NCBI GenBank assembly: GCA_963931865.1
Contig: OZ007511.1
Coordinates: 11,111,396 to 11,175,395, forward strand
Origin: Axinella damicornis
Taxonomy: Eukaryota > Porifera > Demospongiae > Axinellida > Axinellidae
Length of the DNA: 64,000 bases
Direction: 5' to 3'
The notes below the pieces were generated by a model. The model searched no databases and had not been told where the DNA came from. It saw only the letters and a list, made by a program, of their open reading frames with translations. Position numbers and translations under genes: made by a program. Every line of letters starts with the position of its first letter. Within the stretch, counting starts at the first letter, position 1. Below, one piece after another: positions 54,008 to 64,000 of the stretch.

Positions 54008-57000
54008 TTAGCTGCAGTAGTCCAGTAATGGCTCTCGTAGCTCATTCGGTGGTACAATGAGGGGAGGTTGAGGGGGGTTAACATGACTTTCATTGTTTTC
54101 TCTCCTGTGCAAAATTTCTATAAGCATTTTCCACTGAGCAATGGCCCATTCTGTAAACCTCTCTCGTTGCTGTTCAGTGGTAACCCTCCATAGTGTATGG
54201 TAGAGGAAGATGAGCATAAAGGTGATAAAAGCAATGGACACTGATGTGTATACCACAGCAGCTTGGTCTCCATCAGTTAATGCTGCAAAAAGGGTCAGAG
54301 TGGAGAGAACGCTAAGGTTGAGAAAGAAGAAGTATTCGATTGCGTTCAGCAGTCTGCTTTTGTAGATACCTCCTCGACTAACTGTAGTGTAGAACATGAT
54401 ACAGGAGGTTGTAATAGCAACAGTACAGAGGTTAATAGCTGGGTCACCTGACACGTTCATTGCAAACACCATAAAGAGTGCAGCACGTACAACCAGAAGA
54501 AGTCCTGACCAGTAGCGATGTTTGTCTTTGTAAGGCCCTGTGTACGCATCAAAGAGAGGCTTTAGCCTCCGTACCCAGAGCAGTATTCTATACTTGGACC
54601 TACGTAGTAAGCATTGTATGAACACCAGTGCTGCTGTGTAGGGGACAGAGACGGTCAGAAGCAGAGTAATAGCAGCTAGAAAGAGTGCAATATGCTTGCC
54701 TTTCAGGTATTCAACATTGCCATCATAAAGCCAAACCCTCTTGATGTGATTTTCAGGGTACTCAAGGTGAGTGGAGGAGAAAGCAGTGATCGTAATTCGA
54801 AGCAGTTTTGCGTATGATAACAGGAACAGTGTAGCCAAAACTTGTACTGCATTTCTACCACTGAGCTTAGCAGCAGTGGTGGAGTAGTGGCTCGATACGA
54901 TGATTAGTATTACCATAGTCCAGACGTACATTGGAAATAAGAATTGAAGCCATGTCTTCGCATAAGCATCCAGGCCATCATAGAAGCAGGTCTCAATTCC
55001 AAGATCCAAGTTGAGCCAGGCTATGAAGATGCTGAGGAAGGAACTGTTGGTTGCAGGTGGAAAGAAAATGGCTTGGTTAGCTCTGACAATGTTAGCATAG
55101 AAAATAAGCCCATTGATTGTTCCTACCGATACTGTTAAGTTAAGCACCATTAGGAAGATCACGAGAACAATTCCTGCAATGACAAAGACAGGAACCAGCC
55201 AGAGAAGCTGCAAACTTGAGCATTCTCTGCAGTTGGAGGTCCCTAAGACTTGGCTGAGGTTCTGCTGGCATGATCCACAGAGAACACCAGAGCGAGAGAA
55301 GGCACATTGCTCGTCAGGATGCTCCATGTTGAGTTGAATGCTTTGATCTTTGCAGTAGTCAAAGGGACAGTGGTTATGAACTAGCACTAGAGTGTATGTA
55401 TCGTTCAGGAATGTTGCATTTATCCAGATGGAATTATCCCTGGAAACTGTTTGGGTGTCTATGCTGCAGTTGATCCCATTCTCTAACAGTTTAGGGTGGC
55501 AGATGCAAGTTTGAGAAACGAAGTTGAAAACAAATCCAAGCGGGCAAAATTGAACCTCAATATGTACAGAAAGATTTTGAAATTGCAACCAGAAACGTGT
55601 TAGGTACATTGGAATCAATTCCGCGGTGGTGCTACTGAGTTGCCTACGATAAGTGTAGTCATCCCAGTTAATGCCGCCATGCACCTCATTCAGTTTGACG
55701 ATTGCCTCTAAATCACTTAGTATCTTGTGACTTGGAGTGTTGATCCTGTCAAGAGTTAATAACATAATCTCAGTTCTGTTGGGTGATGACTGCACAGTGT
55801 AGGTAAGATCTGTACAAGTGGTGCTCACTAGCTGTGTACGTTGTAATGCCGGTATGTTGCCATACTTATTAGATGCAAAGTTACTCTGCACTATGGCTGG
55901 TACAGTTCCAAATCTCTGCCCTACAGCAACTGCGGAAATTGTAAATGTCTCTCCCGGGTAGGCTGTGACAGTGTACTTAGTGGTATTGCAGTCTGGAAAG
56001 GAGGTGTTGGTGCAAATGCACACTCGAGTTGGGTTGGAAGATACGATCGATAGATCTTGTGAGTACATGTGAAAATGGAACAGTGCGTCAAAAACTGAAG
56101 TACCTTCAATTATGTAACGAACTGGAGTGATCCCTGTATACGTTATGTACCACCCACACATATTTACCCAACCACCATAGATGGCAGTTCCAGCAAATCC
56201 AGCTGTGTTGTTGTGGAAATCTACGTTTGTGTTGTTTAATGTGTAATTAAAAAGAGCGTTGTAGCTTACACCAGGAACATCTGTTATCTTCAATTTGTAA
56301 AAACACACACGAAAATGCGCTTCATAAAATCTTGCATAATCGTCATCGCCTTTGTAATCATCCACAGAGTATATTGCACCACCAGAGTGGTGGGCATGGT
56401 TTCTTTCAAACGTGACTTGACTGTTTGTTTCCAATGTTATTGCAGGGTCAAAATCAACAACTGGAATTTCCAATTTTATTGGAGAGTCAAAATTAACAAC
56501 AGGAACTAAGGCCATAGCTCCACCATTGTAGGCTTCATTCTCCTCGAATGAGATGTTTCCTCCAATTAAAATTTGGGAACCCCTGGCATAAATTGCACCA
56601 CCAGATTCCCGGGCATAGTTTCCAACGAATCTGACCTCAGCAAGCGTTTCAAAAACAACTGAAACATTCTGATACAGTGACAAAGCACCACCATACTCTC
56701 CTTCATTCTCTAGAAGCAATGCATTTCCTTTGAAGATTATCTCAGAATTTTCTGCATAAATCGCAGCACCTGGGCTATAGCTACCTCTGTTTCTCTGAAA
56801 TGTAGTGTTGCCATAGAAGGTCACCGTGATATACGTCATTCCCAGTGCTGGCACACAGAGTGTGATTGAATTGCGATCACATTCATTACCAATGAAACTA
56901 TTAGAGCCATAAAATTCAGCCTTTGATGTGCCATCAGAGCCGAGCGTTATTGCATGTGTGTTGTAATGAAAGTTTACTTCTTTCAGCACAAAGAGTGACA

Positions 57001-58195
57001 TGTTATAGATGTCTGCTGACAGTGTTAGACCATGACGATTATTTTCCATTGTGACATGTTCCATTTTCACACTACAATATGCTGTCAAAGAAATAGCATT
57101 CCTGCCAAAGTAACAATCCGAAATTTGCAAAATATATTCAGGAGGCTGCTGTCTGAGAAATGAGAAATGAATAATTGTCTGGCAAGGAGGACATTTGCTT
57201 CAGAGCCAAACCTTGCGTTCCTCCTTCCGTGCAGTGGATTCTTTTCATTTGAATTGATACCAGTAAGCAAAACTTTATGTTGAAAAACATGCTTCCATAT
57301 GTACTTCCAATATTGTTGTGTGTTGTAACATTAGTGATGTAGATGCTAATTTGATATGTACTCTGTTCCGCTATTATGTTCAGACCTGAAGCAAATTCAT
57401 CATTTGGTGCGGATCCTGATCCAAAACTGAATTGTGAGTCAGTGATGTTCTGAACTGAAGGTAGTATTGGTGATAATGGTAAGAAATAATTGCTCTCCCA
57501 ATATGTAGTTATGCAATTTATTGTGTTATTAACAAGCACTGCTTTATGGATGGAAGTGATTCCCAATAGGTTAACCCCAAGAACCCCCACTCCTTTGGAG
57601 TTTCGTACGTCCACATTATGAATGTTGAGATTAGTGATGTGCGCCAGATACAGGGCTATTGGGGTAAGATCATAAAAACGTTCTGCAACATAGGAGGTTT
57701 CATTCAGTGTAAAATTCGTTATTGGAAACATTGGAACACCACACATTGAAAAGTGGAGATTTGATATAGTTAAGTTTGTGATGTTAATAAGGGCAAGACC
57801 GAATTGTCCTTTGCACTGGAGTACGGTGTTATCTCCAAACAAGGAGAGGTCATGAACATTCTGAATGATTAACTGACCTGAACTAATTGCATATTTCCCA
57901 GGAGGAAACACTGCTGATGTTTTTGGAGTGAAATACTGCGAGGGATTGTCCATAACCTGAGAGAGTGTGTAGCATGGCCATATTTGGCAAGTGGCATTGG
58001 GATGGGCAAAATGGTGAAGTCACTAATGCCTGAAGATATTGTGAGAACTAGTAGCTCCAGCACCAGCGTCGTTGCAGAGGGCATGGCGAGTCTGCAGCAG
58101 TGGAGCACAGGTGATAGAATGTCTTCTAAATGGCAAATCTGAGCTATAGCTATAACAGTAAGGATAAATTTTACATACATTGCAGATTGACCCAT
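54008..58195 (-). CDS. Pmp-like beta-helix receptor-type membrane protein, with two apparent frameshifts
   Basis: The ATG near 58195 opens MGQSAMYVKFILTVIAIAQI, a probable signal peptide. The main frame (57953-57138, then 57130-54008) has CYTLSQVMDNPSQYFTPK at the start. Parallel beta-helix repeats follow with GGA(I/L) and FxxN motifs (GAAIYAEN, ESGGAIYARG, FEENEAYNGGAMAL, HHSGGAIYSV), as in chlamydial Pmp autotransporters and sponge or other marine invertebrate proteins. Next come two cysteine-rich segments (CPLGFVFNFVSQTCICHP, CAFSRSGVLCGSCQQNLS), then about 8-9 hydrophobic spans (e.g. LLWLVPVFVIAGIVLVIFLM, MYVWTMVILIIVSSHYS) and a basic tail. One extra base near 57146 splits the frame (FLISQTAAS joins EYILQISDCYFGRN when it is removed). 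A second shift near 58020 separates the signal peptide. The ligand is unknown. Confidence 0.75.
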
Positions 58196-58228
58196 AAAAA
58201 TTATAATGACATTTTGTGCAACTGGCAA

Positions 58229-58777
58229 ATAGCTAGCTTCCTTACCTCTAACTCTGTGTGCAGCAATTGGACCGAAACACTAGCTTGACTGCTTGATGTT
58301 AGTTGGGCACCTTCCTATAGCTATATATGACAAATGTAATTTTTGGGACTTTGTGGGTTATTATAAGTTATCTATAAAACACATTCTTGGAAGTTTGGGT
58401 CTTCTAACAATGTGTTTTCAAAGCAGAGTGTGCTTAGCAACCACTCAACGAAGACAATCATAGTCTTAGCTATTGTACCACCCAAGTTTGTATAAACAGT
58501 TGCGTGTTCCTTTGTGTCCACTTTAACAGGTCATCATAAATAGTAGCCAATTGGAACCGGGTTGCTTAAACAGACTCTAGTCTCAAACCACTTCTGTCAA
58601 CAGCCAAGTAGCTAGCTAGCTAGCTAGATATCTCACTGTCTGCTGATATGTATAATAGAGTACAATGATATTATTAGTACACTTTGGTGCTGTTATGTAC
58701 ATTGAACTGGTCATTGGTTCGCTCAAAGCGAAAGCTTCTCTGAACTCTGTGGACAAAACGTGAAACCTTACTGTAGT
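58229..58777. other. Spacer upstream of the Pmp-like gene
   Basis: No gene is supported. A (CTAG)n run lies at about 58610-58625. GGTGCTGTTATGTACATTGAACTGG near 58690 is repeated near 62240. Confidence 0.4.
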
Positions 58778-59068
58778 ACTAGAGGCAAAAAATTTTCTCT
58801 GAAAGATTAAAAATGATTTAGGGATGGTCTGTCACATTCGGAATTATTCCACCCCTCGAAAAAGCTAAGAAACAAGGAGAAATGCCTTTAACCAGGCTCA
58901 GTCCCATCCCATTTTAAAATGTAGAATTTAGGGAGGGGATGGGACTGAGCCTGGTTAAAGGCATTTCTCCTTGTTTCTTAGCTTTTTCGAGGGGTGGAAT
59001 AATTCCGAATGTGACAGACCATCCCTAAATCATTTTTAATCTTTCAGAGAAAATTTTTTGCCTCTAGT
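58778..59068. repeat. 291-bp near-perfect foldback, 133-bp arms
   Basis: The left arm 58778-58910 and right arm 58936-59068 are reverse complements over their whole length with few or no mismatches, around a 25-bp centre. Ends are ACTAGAGGCAAAAAATTTTC and its complement. No coding content. Such symmetry implies recent origin; the target duplication is unclear. Confidence 0.9.
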
Positions 59069-59141
59069 TTGTGTACTTTTTCGAGCGCATGAAATGCCTT
59101 TTGCCTCTAGTTTGTGTACTTTTTCGAGCGCATGAAATGCG
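59057..59141. repeat. 43-bp tandem duplication adjoining the foldback
   Basis: CCTCTAGTTTGTGTACTTTT starts at 59061 and again at 59104, each followed by TCGAGCGCATGAAATGC. The first unit includes the right tip of the foldback arm, so the tip itself was duplicated. Confidence 0.85.
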
Positions 59142-59977
59142 TAACTTCTTAGTCATGGTACGTGCAACGTCACACCACCATAGGGTACGGGGTACTGGAT
59201 GTATGCCCTGATGTCAGATATTAATGTGTTGTTACTTAATTGCCACGTTAGCCTCGTTCCTAGGCCCGAGACAACAAGGCGATCACCACATCAACAAAGC
59301 TGAGATGGTCTCTCTTGACGGACGTGGACCTTCTGCTGGGCACTGAGCAGGCTTTAATGCTTCATTTAGTTCCCATTAATGATTTGATGTTGTTGTGTTG
59401 TGATCAATATTTATTGTTGCCTTTGGGGATGAGGGGGTGGGGCATTCACCCTTCATCAGATCAGAGAGCTCGATGGCAGCCATGTAGGTCATGTACTTGC
59501 AATGGCTCCAAGTAATCCAAAGCTCTAGCCTCACAGTTCTGCACTGTAGTTACGTCATGAAAAGAACGCCTCCATGATGGCATAGTCACAATACATCTTG
59601 ACAAGAGCAGGTTGGTAGAAATTCCTCGTAGCTGTAGGAGCCACCAGATGACGGATTCACAGGGATTCTGTTAGTATACCAAACGCAGCCATCACAAGCG
59701 AGAGAACACAAAAATAATGTGCTTGCTTTTGGATTGCGCATGCGCAATTGGCGAACGCGTGACCTCATTGCCTCAAAATGGCGTCGTGCTAGAATTTCAT
59801 AGGATTGTAGCTAGCTAAAACTGCTGGTCTTGCCAGTTTGCAGATAAAAGTGGTCATGGCGAGTACTACGGCGATAGCGGTGTTGACCTGTGCGTAAATT
59901 AGCTCAACAAGTGGTTTAGTTGGTAAGCTATCCTTGGGCAAAGCTTTGTATGAGAAAGAAGAAGAAGAAGAAAGAAG
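59142..59977. other. Spacer with a degenerate TAGCCTC end
   Basis: TTAGCCTCGTTCCTAGGCCCG near 59248 is a lone end of the TAGCCTC family. An AAAATGGCGTCG motif near 59775 is YY1-like and could mark a promoter for the small open frame that follows. Confidence 0.4.
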
Positions 59978-60178
59978 ATGACGAAATCGGAGTTTTCTCC
60001 GCGACTTGTTCATCGACTCCCGCGTGCTCTAAGGTACGTTTGTGAGTGTTTTTGTGAACTGCTAGGCAGTAACATTCTGTCTGCATGCTTGGTTTGGGGA
60101 TTTGTAGCTTCTTTGGCCGTTATCCTGCTGGTGCATCAGTATGGTAAAATCGAAATTTCCATGGCCATCCCTAAATAG
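59978..60178 (+). CDS. Possible small membrane protein or first exon
   Basis: An ATG frame of 66 codons begins MTKSEFSPRLVHRLPRALR and contains one hydrophobic span (ILSACLVWGFVASLAVILLV). Inside it, CTCTAAG/GTACGT at about 60033 is a strong splice donor, so the true product might be only the first 18 residues joined to a downstream exon. No homology is recognised. Confidence 0.25.
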   Translation: MTKSEFSPRLVHRLPRALRYVCECFCELLGSNILSACLVWGFVASLAVILLVHQYGKIEISMAIPK

Positions 60179-60199
60179 AGAACGCTACCGCGTTCTCTG

Positions 60200-60385
60200 A
60201 TTATCAGCATATATAGAACACTGCCTTGGTAGGTACTCTGCAGCACTGTCCATGGGGTGGATCAGTCTCGGAACCCTCCTTCCCATGTGAAGGGTCTGGT
60301 TCCGAGACTATAGGGTGATCATAGATGAACAGTGTGAGCAGGTGGGGAGAGAGGTTGGACGAGAATCGAACCCAAGGGAACCCCA
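60200..60385 (+). repeat. Direct repeat flanking KMO copy 2, left
   Basis: CACTGCCTTGGTAG, CTGCAGCACTG, the hairpin CTCGGAACCCTCCTTCCC with GGGTCTGGTTCCGAGACT, and GATGAACAGTGTGAGCAGG recur in the same order at 62334-62600. The hairpin belongs to the GGTCTGG family. Confidence 0.65.
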
Positions 60386-60805
60386 ACTCACTGGTTCCAC
60401 CTGAACCAGTGAAATCGGATTAAAATTCCACCTGGACCAGTGAACTGCATGAACCAGTGAACTGTAACTGAACCAGTGAACTACAAGAAGTAGCTAGCTA
60501 GTACTAGTGGACCTACCAGAACTGACAATGTAGCTAAGCGATGAGCATTCCCGGGAACAGTAGCTATGACATCAAGAATCACCCTTCAAGTTGTCCTATA
60601 GCAATAGCTACCAGCAGTGCGTTTTTCACTCATGCAATAGAATACAGCATAAATTGGTCAGAGTTAACTTGTCTGCTATTATCCCAACTTCATGAGAAGT
60701 TTTACATTTAGCTGAGTACAATCCTCTCATTAATTCCCCATCAATTTCTAATCAGCGGTGTTTGACCTGAAAAAAAAAATCGGCCCGAATCGCGAGCTGG
60801 TGGGG
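60386..60805. other. Spacer 5' of KMO copy 2
   Basis: ACCAGTGAA is repeated several times (about 60395-60482). GTGTTTGACCTG directly upstream of the start is shared with KMO copy 1 (47273), so the duplication includes some 5' flank. Confidence 0.5.
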
Positions 60806-62190
60806 ATGGCTGAATGCGGAGGAGCAAATAGGAAAAAGGCCTCTGTGGCAGTGATTGGCGGTGGCTTAGTAGGTCCCATCCAGGCCATTCTGCTGGCCCA
60901 GAAGGGGCTTACTGTGGATCTGTACGAGGCAAGGCGAGACATTCGACGATTTCAGCCTGTTGGCGGACGTAGCATCAACCTAGAAATAAACGGGCGTGGG
61001 AGAGATACTCTGAGAGCTGTAGGATTGGAAGACATTGTGTTTGAGAGTGCCATTCCTATGAAGGGCTTAATGATTCATTCCCTGTCAGGGAAAATGTTTG
61101 CACAGCCCTTTGGGAGGAAGGACCAATGTGTATACTCCATTAACCGCCTGAAGTTGAATGAACTGCTACTCACCAAAGCAGAAGCCAAGTATGGAGTCTC
61201 AGTTCATTTTGAACATAAACTGACTCGTGCAAACCTTGAAGAGAAGACGTTAGTCTTTCAGGTGGGAAAGGAGAATGCTGAAGAGAAGATCATCAAAACC
61301 GATTTCATTTTTGGTTGTGATGGTGCGCACTCGACTGTATGGCGGCAGATGATGCGATGGGGGAGGCTCAACTATAGCCAAGAGTACGTTGATCATGGCT
61401 ACAAGGAGCTGACTGTGCCACTTACTGCAAGTGGAGATTTTGCCCTTGCTACCAACTACCTTCATACCTGGCCTCGAGGGGAATTCATGATGGTTGCCCT
61501 CCCCAACTATATATGATCACACGTTCACCCTGACTCTCTTCATGCCGTTTAAGGTCTTTGAGTCAATTGAAACAGAGGAAGATCTCCTTGTGTTCTTCAC
61601 GAAGCACTTCTCAGATGTGATTGATAAGATTGGAGCAGATCATTTGTTTCAGGATTATTTCCACAACCCGACTGGAACACTTATTTCTGTCAAGAGCAAT
61701 CCGCACTTCATGGCTGGAAGTACAGTAATCTTGGGTGATGCAGCCCATGCTATGGTTCCCTTCTGTGGCCAGGGGATGAATGCCGGATTTGAGGACTGCC
61801 TCACATTCTACAACCTCCTGGAGCAGTTTGATAATGACCTTCAGAAAGCAGCTACCAAGTATTCTGAAATGCGCTGGAAGGATTCATATGCCATTGCCGA
61901 TCTTTCCCTGAACAACTAGCTACGTAGAAATGCGTGCACATGCCAACGGTTGGATCTCCCTTCTGCGTATGCAACTGGATAATATCTTGTATGCCCTCTT
62001 CCCAAGAGCCTTCATGCCCATGGAGACCATGCTGGCATTCACAAGACTCCCGTACCACACCATTCTTAAACGAAATCAAAGGCAGAGAAGGGTGATTAAC
62101 AAGGCACTATTGTTTTTAACCATCTTATCTCTGAGTGTGTTAGGATGTGCTACTTTTTGTTTAATTCTGCGCATTTGCCGGTGGTTGTAG
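60806..62190 (+). pseudogene. Kynurenine 3-monooxygenase-like, copy 2, frameshifted
   Basis: Starts MAECGGANRKKASVAVIGGG and matches copy 1 throughout: FAD motif VAVIGGGLVGPIQAILLAQK, YSINRLKLNELLLTKAEAKY, FGCDGAHSTVWRQMMRWGRL, GDAAHAMVPFCGQGMNAGFE, and the C-terminal span LLFLTILSLSVLGCATFCLI. Compared with copy 1 it has a 4-bp insertion near 61508 (AACTATATATGATC) that stops the frame, and a second 4-bp excess near 61910 with an in-frame TAG. No introns. It is probably nonfunctional unless these are assembly errors. Confidence 0.8.
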
Positions 62191-62333
62191 ACACTTACTT
62201 ATTGCCTATTGTTTACCTGTGTACAAAAGTACAGCTACTTTGGTGCTGTTGTGTATATTGAACTCTGGTTCATGACGATTTACTCATAGGGAAAGTGTCT
62301 CCAACTCTGTGTCATATATTCCATACCTGGCAG
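62191..62333. other. 3' flank of KMO copy 2
   Basis: GGTGCTGTTGTGTATATTGAAC near 62240 and ACTCTGTG near 62302 repeat a segment at about 58690-58755, suggesting a shared 3' repeat. Confidence 0.4.
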
Positions 62334-62600
62334 CCTATAGCACTGCCTTGTAGTCTGCAGCACTATAGCTGTGCATGGGTGGGATGTGTCTTGAAACTAA
62401 TGTCGGTCCCAACAACCCCGTTTCAATGTTATAAAATAGTACTGGTAGTGATATACGTGCTGGATGAAACATCTGGGAGCGAGACCCTCCTTGCTTCCCA
62501 TGCAAAGGGTCTGGTTGCAAGACTAGTGTGATCCAGCGTAGATGAACAGTGTGAGTGGGCAGAGAGCTAGAGGGAAGTGGACTGAGAATTAAACCCCATT
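62334..62600 (+). repeat. Direct repeat flanking KMO copy 2, right
   Basis: Partner of 60200-60385 with extra sequence between the CTGCAGCAC part and the GGTCTGG hairpin (62466-62522). It resembles a dispersed repeat more than a duplication breakpoint. Confidence 0.55.
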
Positions 62601-62895
62601 ATTCTTATCAGCTCGCGCTCGGTCTTGCTGCATGGCCAGACATCTTCGTCTGGCCCGCAAGACTACAACCTAGCTCACTGAGATAGATAGTCTTGGATCT
62701 GCTGTGCACAAATTGCAAGTGTCTGGTATTGAGATTAGTCCCTATCTCCCTGTACAAAGTGGCTACTGATCCTGTACCTCGTTCCAACACACAAACAACT
62801 TGGGAACGAGACTGCAATGCTCGGAACGAGGCTGGCTGCAATGCTGATTTGGCAACGCATGCGCACTCCACACGTGTTCTGATATTTCGAGGCAT
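62601..62895. promoter_or_regulatory. Promoter region of the importin gene with TAGCCTC fragments
   Basis: CTGCAATGCT flanks a lone GGAACGAGGCTGG (about 62814-62840), and CCTCGTTCC plus GGGAACGAG lie just upstream. These are fragments of the TAGCCTC family next to the first coding exon. Confidence 0.35.
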
Positions 62896-63884
62896 ATGGA
62901 CATACAAGCGCTAATCCAGGCTCTTACCAACACCCTCGACCACAATCTGAGGGAGCAAGCCGAGGCTCTTCTGGATGAAGTGAGCTCACGACCATATTGT
63001 TAATGGTGGTGTTGAACGGGTGCATTTTCTAATTAAAGCGCAGTTCTAAACTAGGATGGGTAGCGTATCCCTGTGGTATGTGCAGGTTGTGTCTGTACTT
63101 AGCCCTCCTAATAGCCACAAGAGACTGTGTAAGCAGTAACCCCTTGTACGTTAGCATCCTGTGTATGTGGTATATCCGCTCCTACATAGTCATGCATATG
63201 TAGTATATGCCACTGTATGTCTAACTGCTATGAGAGAAACCTTACTCTACTGCCTACGATGGAAATGAAAGAGAAATGATAAGTGGGCAGACTTAATGAA
63301 CAGACAATTCTGGATAGTTAAGAGTGCTAAGAACATCTCACTCGACTATGCAACACTGTGAGGTACATATTCGTGCAGCTAGGTATGTTACGATAATTTT
63401 GTTCCCGATTGGAGCTACTGTCCAGTGAGTTGCATCTTATGCACGGGCAGAATAGTCTTCCTTGACATTATCTAGTGAAAGCTTGTGATGAGTCTGGGGC
63501 TTGTTAGGGAGAATGTGATTCAGGAACGAGATGCACGAGATACACGAATGACATTCCTCGAATAGGTATTTAGTGTGCTTCAAGTTAAATTATAGCTTTT
63601 TCCACTCCGGAGGATTGAAATGATAGAGTTTGTGATAATGAGCTGAACCTGTGCCTAACAGCGAATATATGCACTTACATGTACAAGTACATGTGTAAGC
63701 TGTGCTTGGTAATGCGTGACTACAGTATCATATCACAGCTGCAGGTACATGTATGTTGCAGGTTTAATTGTGCATAAGTATGTAATCACTCTCTTGTTTC
63801 AGGTCCATCGTCTTCCTGACTTCTCACCATGCCTCCTGCAAATTGTGATGAATGATGGTGTGCCCCTCCCATCCCGACAGGCTG
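62896..63884 (+). CDS. Importin-7/8-like nuclear transport receptor (first two exons; gene continues beyond the window)
   Basis: Exon 1 (62896-62979) encodes MDIQALIQALTNTLDHNLRE then QAEALLDE, ending at a GTGAGC donor. Exon 2 (63803-63884), after a TTGTTTCAG acceptor, encodes VHRLPDFSPCLLQIVMNDGV then PLPSRQAG and ends at GTGAGG. Together they match the N-terminal HEAT repeat of the importin-beta family, closest to the importin-7/8 group (short helix, LREQAE, then LPxRQAG). Such receptors carry ribosomal proteins, histones and signalling proteins into the nucleus in a RanGTP-dependent way. Introns are phase 0 and phase 1. The intron 62980-63802 and the start of the next one (63885 to the window end) show no other features. 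Confidence 0.8.
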
Positions 63885-64000
63885 GTGAGGCTTATAGTGT
63901 GTGACTGTTCACCATTAGTGGAAGGGACTTGTCATGTGACGTGTGCAGTAAAATGTCTACACGTCAATGTATCACCCTGAAAGTGAATGGCTGATATAGA

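Noticed and set aside
54008..58195. Bacterial origin (Chlamydia-like Pmp) for the beta-helix protein
   Set aside because: The C-terminal multi-span domain, N-glycosylation sites and lack of an autotransporter barrel fit an animal membrane protein; neighbouring genes are animal.
60355..60375. GAATCGAACCC, the complement of a tRNA B-box
   Set aside because: The bases around it cannot form a T-arm or acceptor stem, and no A-box lies at the right distance.

Overview
This is eukaryotic nuclear DNA from an animal. The genes are split by GT-AG introns (importin-7/8-like, Gα, TKL kinase), there are many non-autonomous DNA transposons and non-LTR retrotransposons, and there is no bacterial gene organisation. 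Several features together point to a sponge, most likely a demosponge: an NNMT/PNMT/TEMT-type methyltransferase cluster, a filamin-NHL TRIM protein, a TKL kinase with a DLG motif, a Pmp-like beta-helix protein with many membrane spans, and spacer DNA rich in short TATAGCTA-like motifs. That placement is inference; nothing in the window proves it.

Layout. From 1 to about 37 kb lies a transposon-riddled cluster of six NNMT-type methyltransferase loci. Four have an intact main coding exon (12340, 14362, 20815, 36122, all +) and two are wrecked (1918 and 4855). Set among them are a small secreted/GPI-type DUF4430-like protein (24533-26082, +), an orphan signal-peptide exon (15953, +), a TRIM-NHL gene (28151-30196, -), an internally deleted LTR retroelement (10338-11445, -) and a LINE 3' end (31357-31960, -). 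From 38.9 to 47.0 kb on the minus strand lie a protein-kinase gene and a G-protein alpha gene. Splice sites and intron phase suggest they are one transcription unit: kinase, coiled coil, Gα. A kynurenine 3-monooxygenase (KMO)-like gene (47297, +) is divergently arranged about 300 bp from the kinase start. After it come a LINE with a long open reverse-transcriptase frame (49190-51940, +), a 15-bp minisatellite, a large Pmp-like multi-span membrane protein (54008-58195, -), a second, broken KMO copy (60806-62190, +), and the first two exons of an importin-7/8-type gene that runs off the right edge (62896 onward, +).

The DNA between genes is unusually legible for mobile elements. One element family has TAGCCTCGTTCCC ends and runs from 1126 bp down to 31 bp; four copies have exact 9-bp target duplications. 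A second family consists of near-perfect palindromes of 40-50 bp with CATGGATAAT ends; two copies have exact 7-bp duplications and a third has six of seven bases matching. A 398-bp foldback has an 8-bp duplication. A MULE-like MITE with 9-bp duplications carries an 868-bp element nested inside it with a CCGG duplication. A duplicated host repeat (8228-8985 against 19550-19840) gives an empty-site control for two of these insertions.

How the genes relate. The methyltransferases look like a locally amplified small-molecule N-methylation family undergoing birth and death, some copies carrying a shared 5' block of about 480 bp. The KMO copies belong to tryptophan-kynurenine metabolism, which makes nicotinamide-related compounds, so an NNMT-like/KMO link is possible but speculative. 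The kinase and Gα parts would be a single signalling protein if the fusion is confirmed. Several otherwise long open frames (both KMOs, the Pmp-like gene) carry frameshifts; whether these are real decay or assembly indels cannot be decided from the sequence alone.
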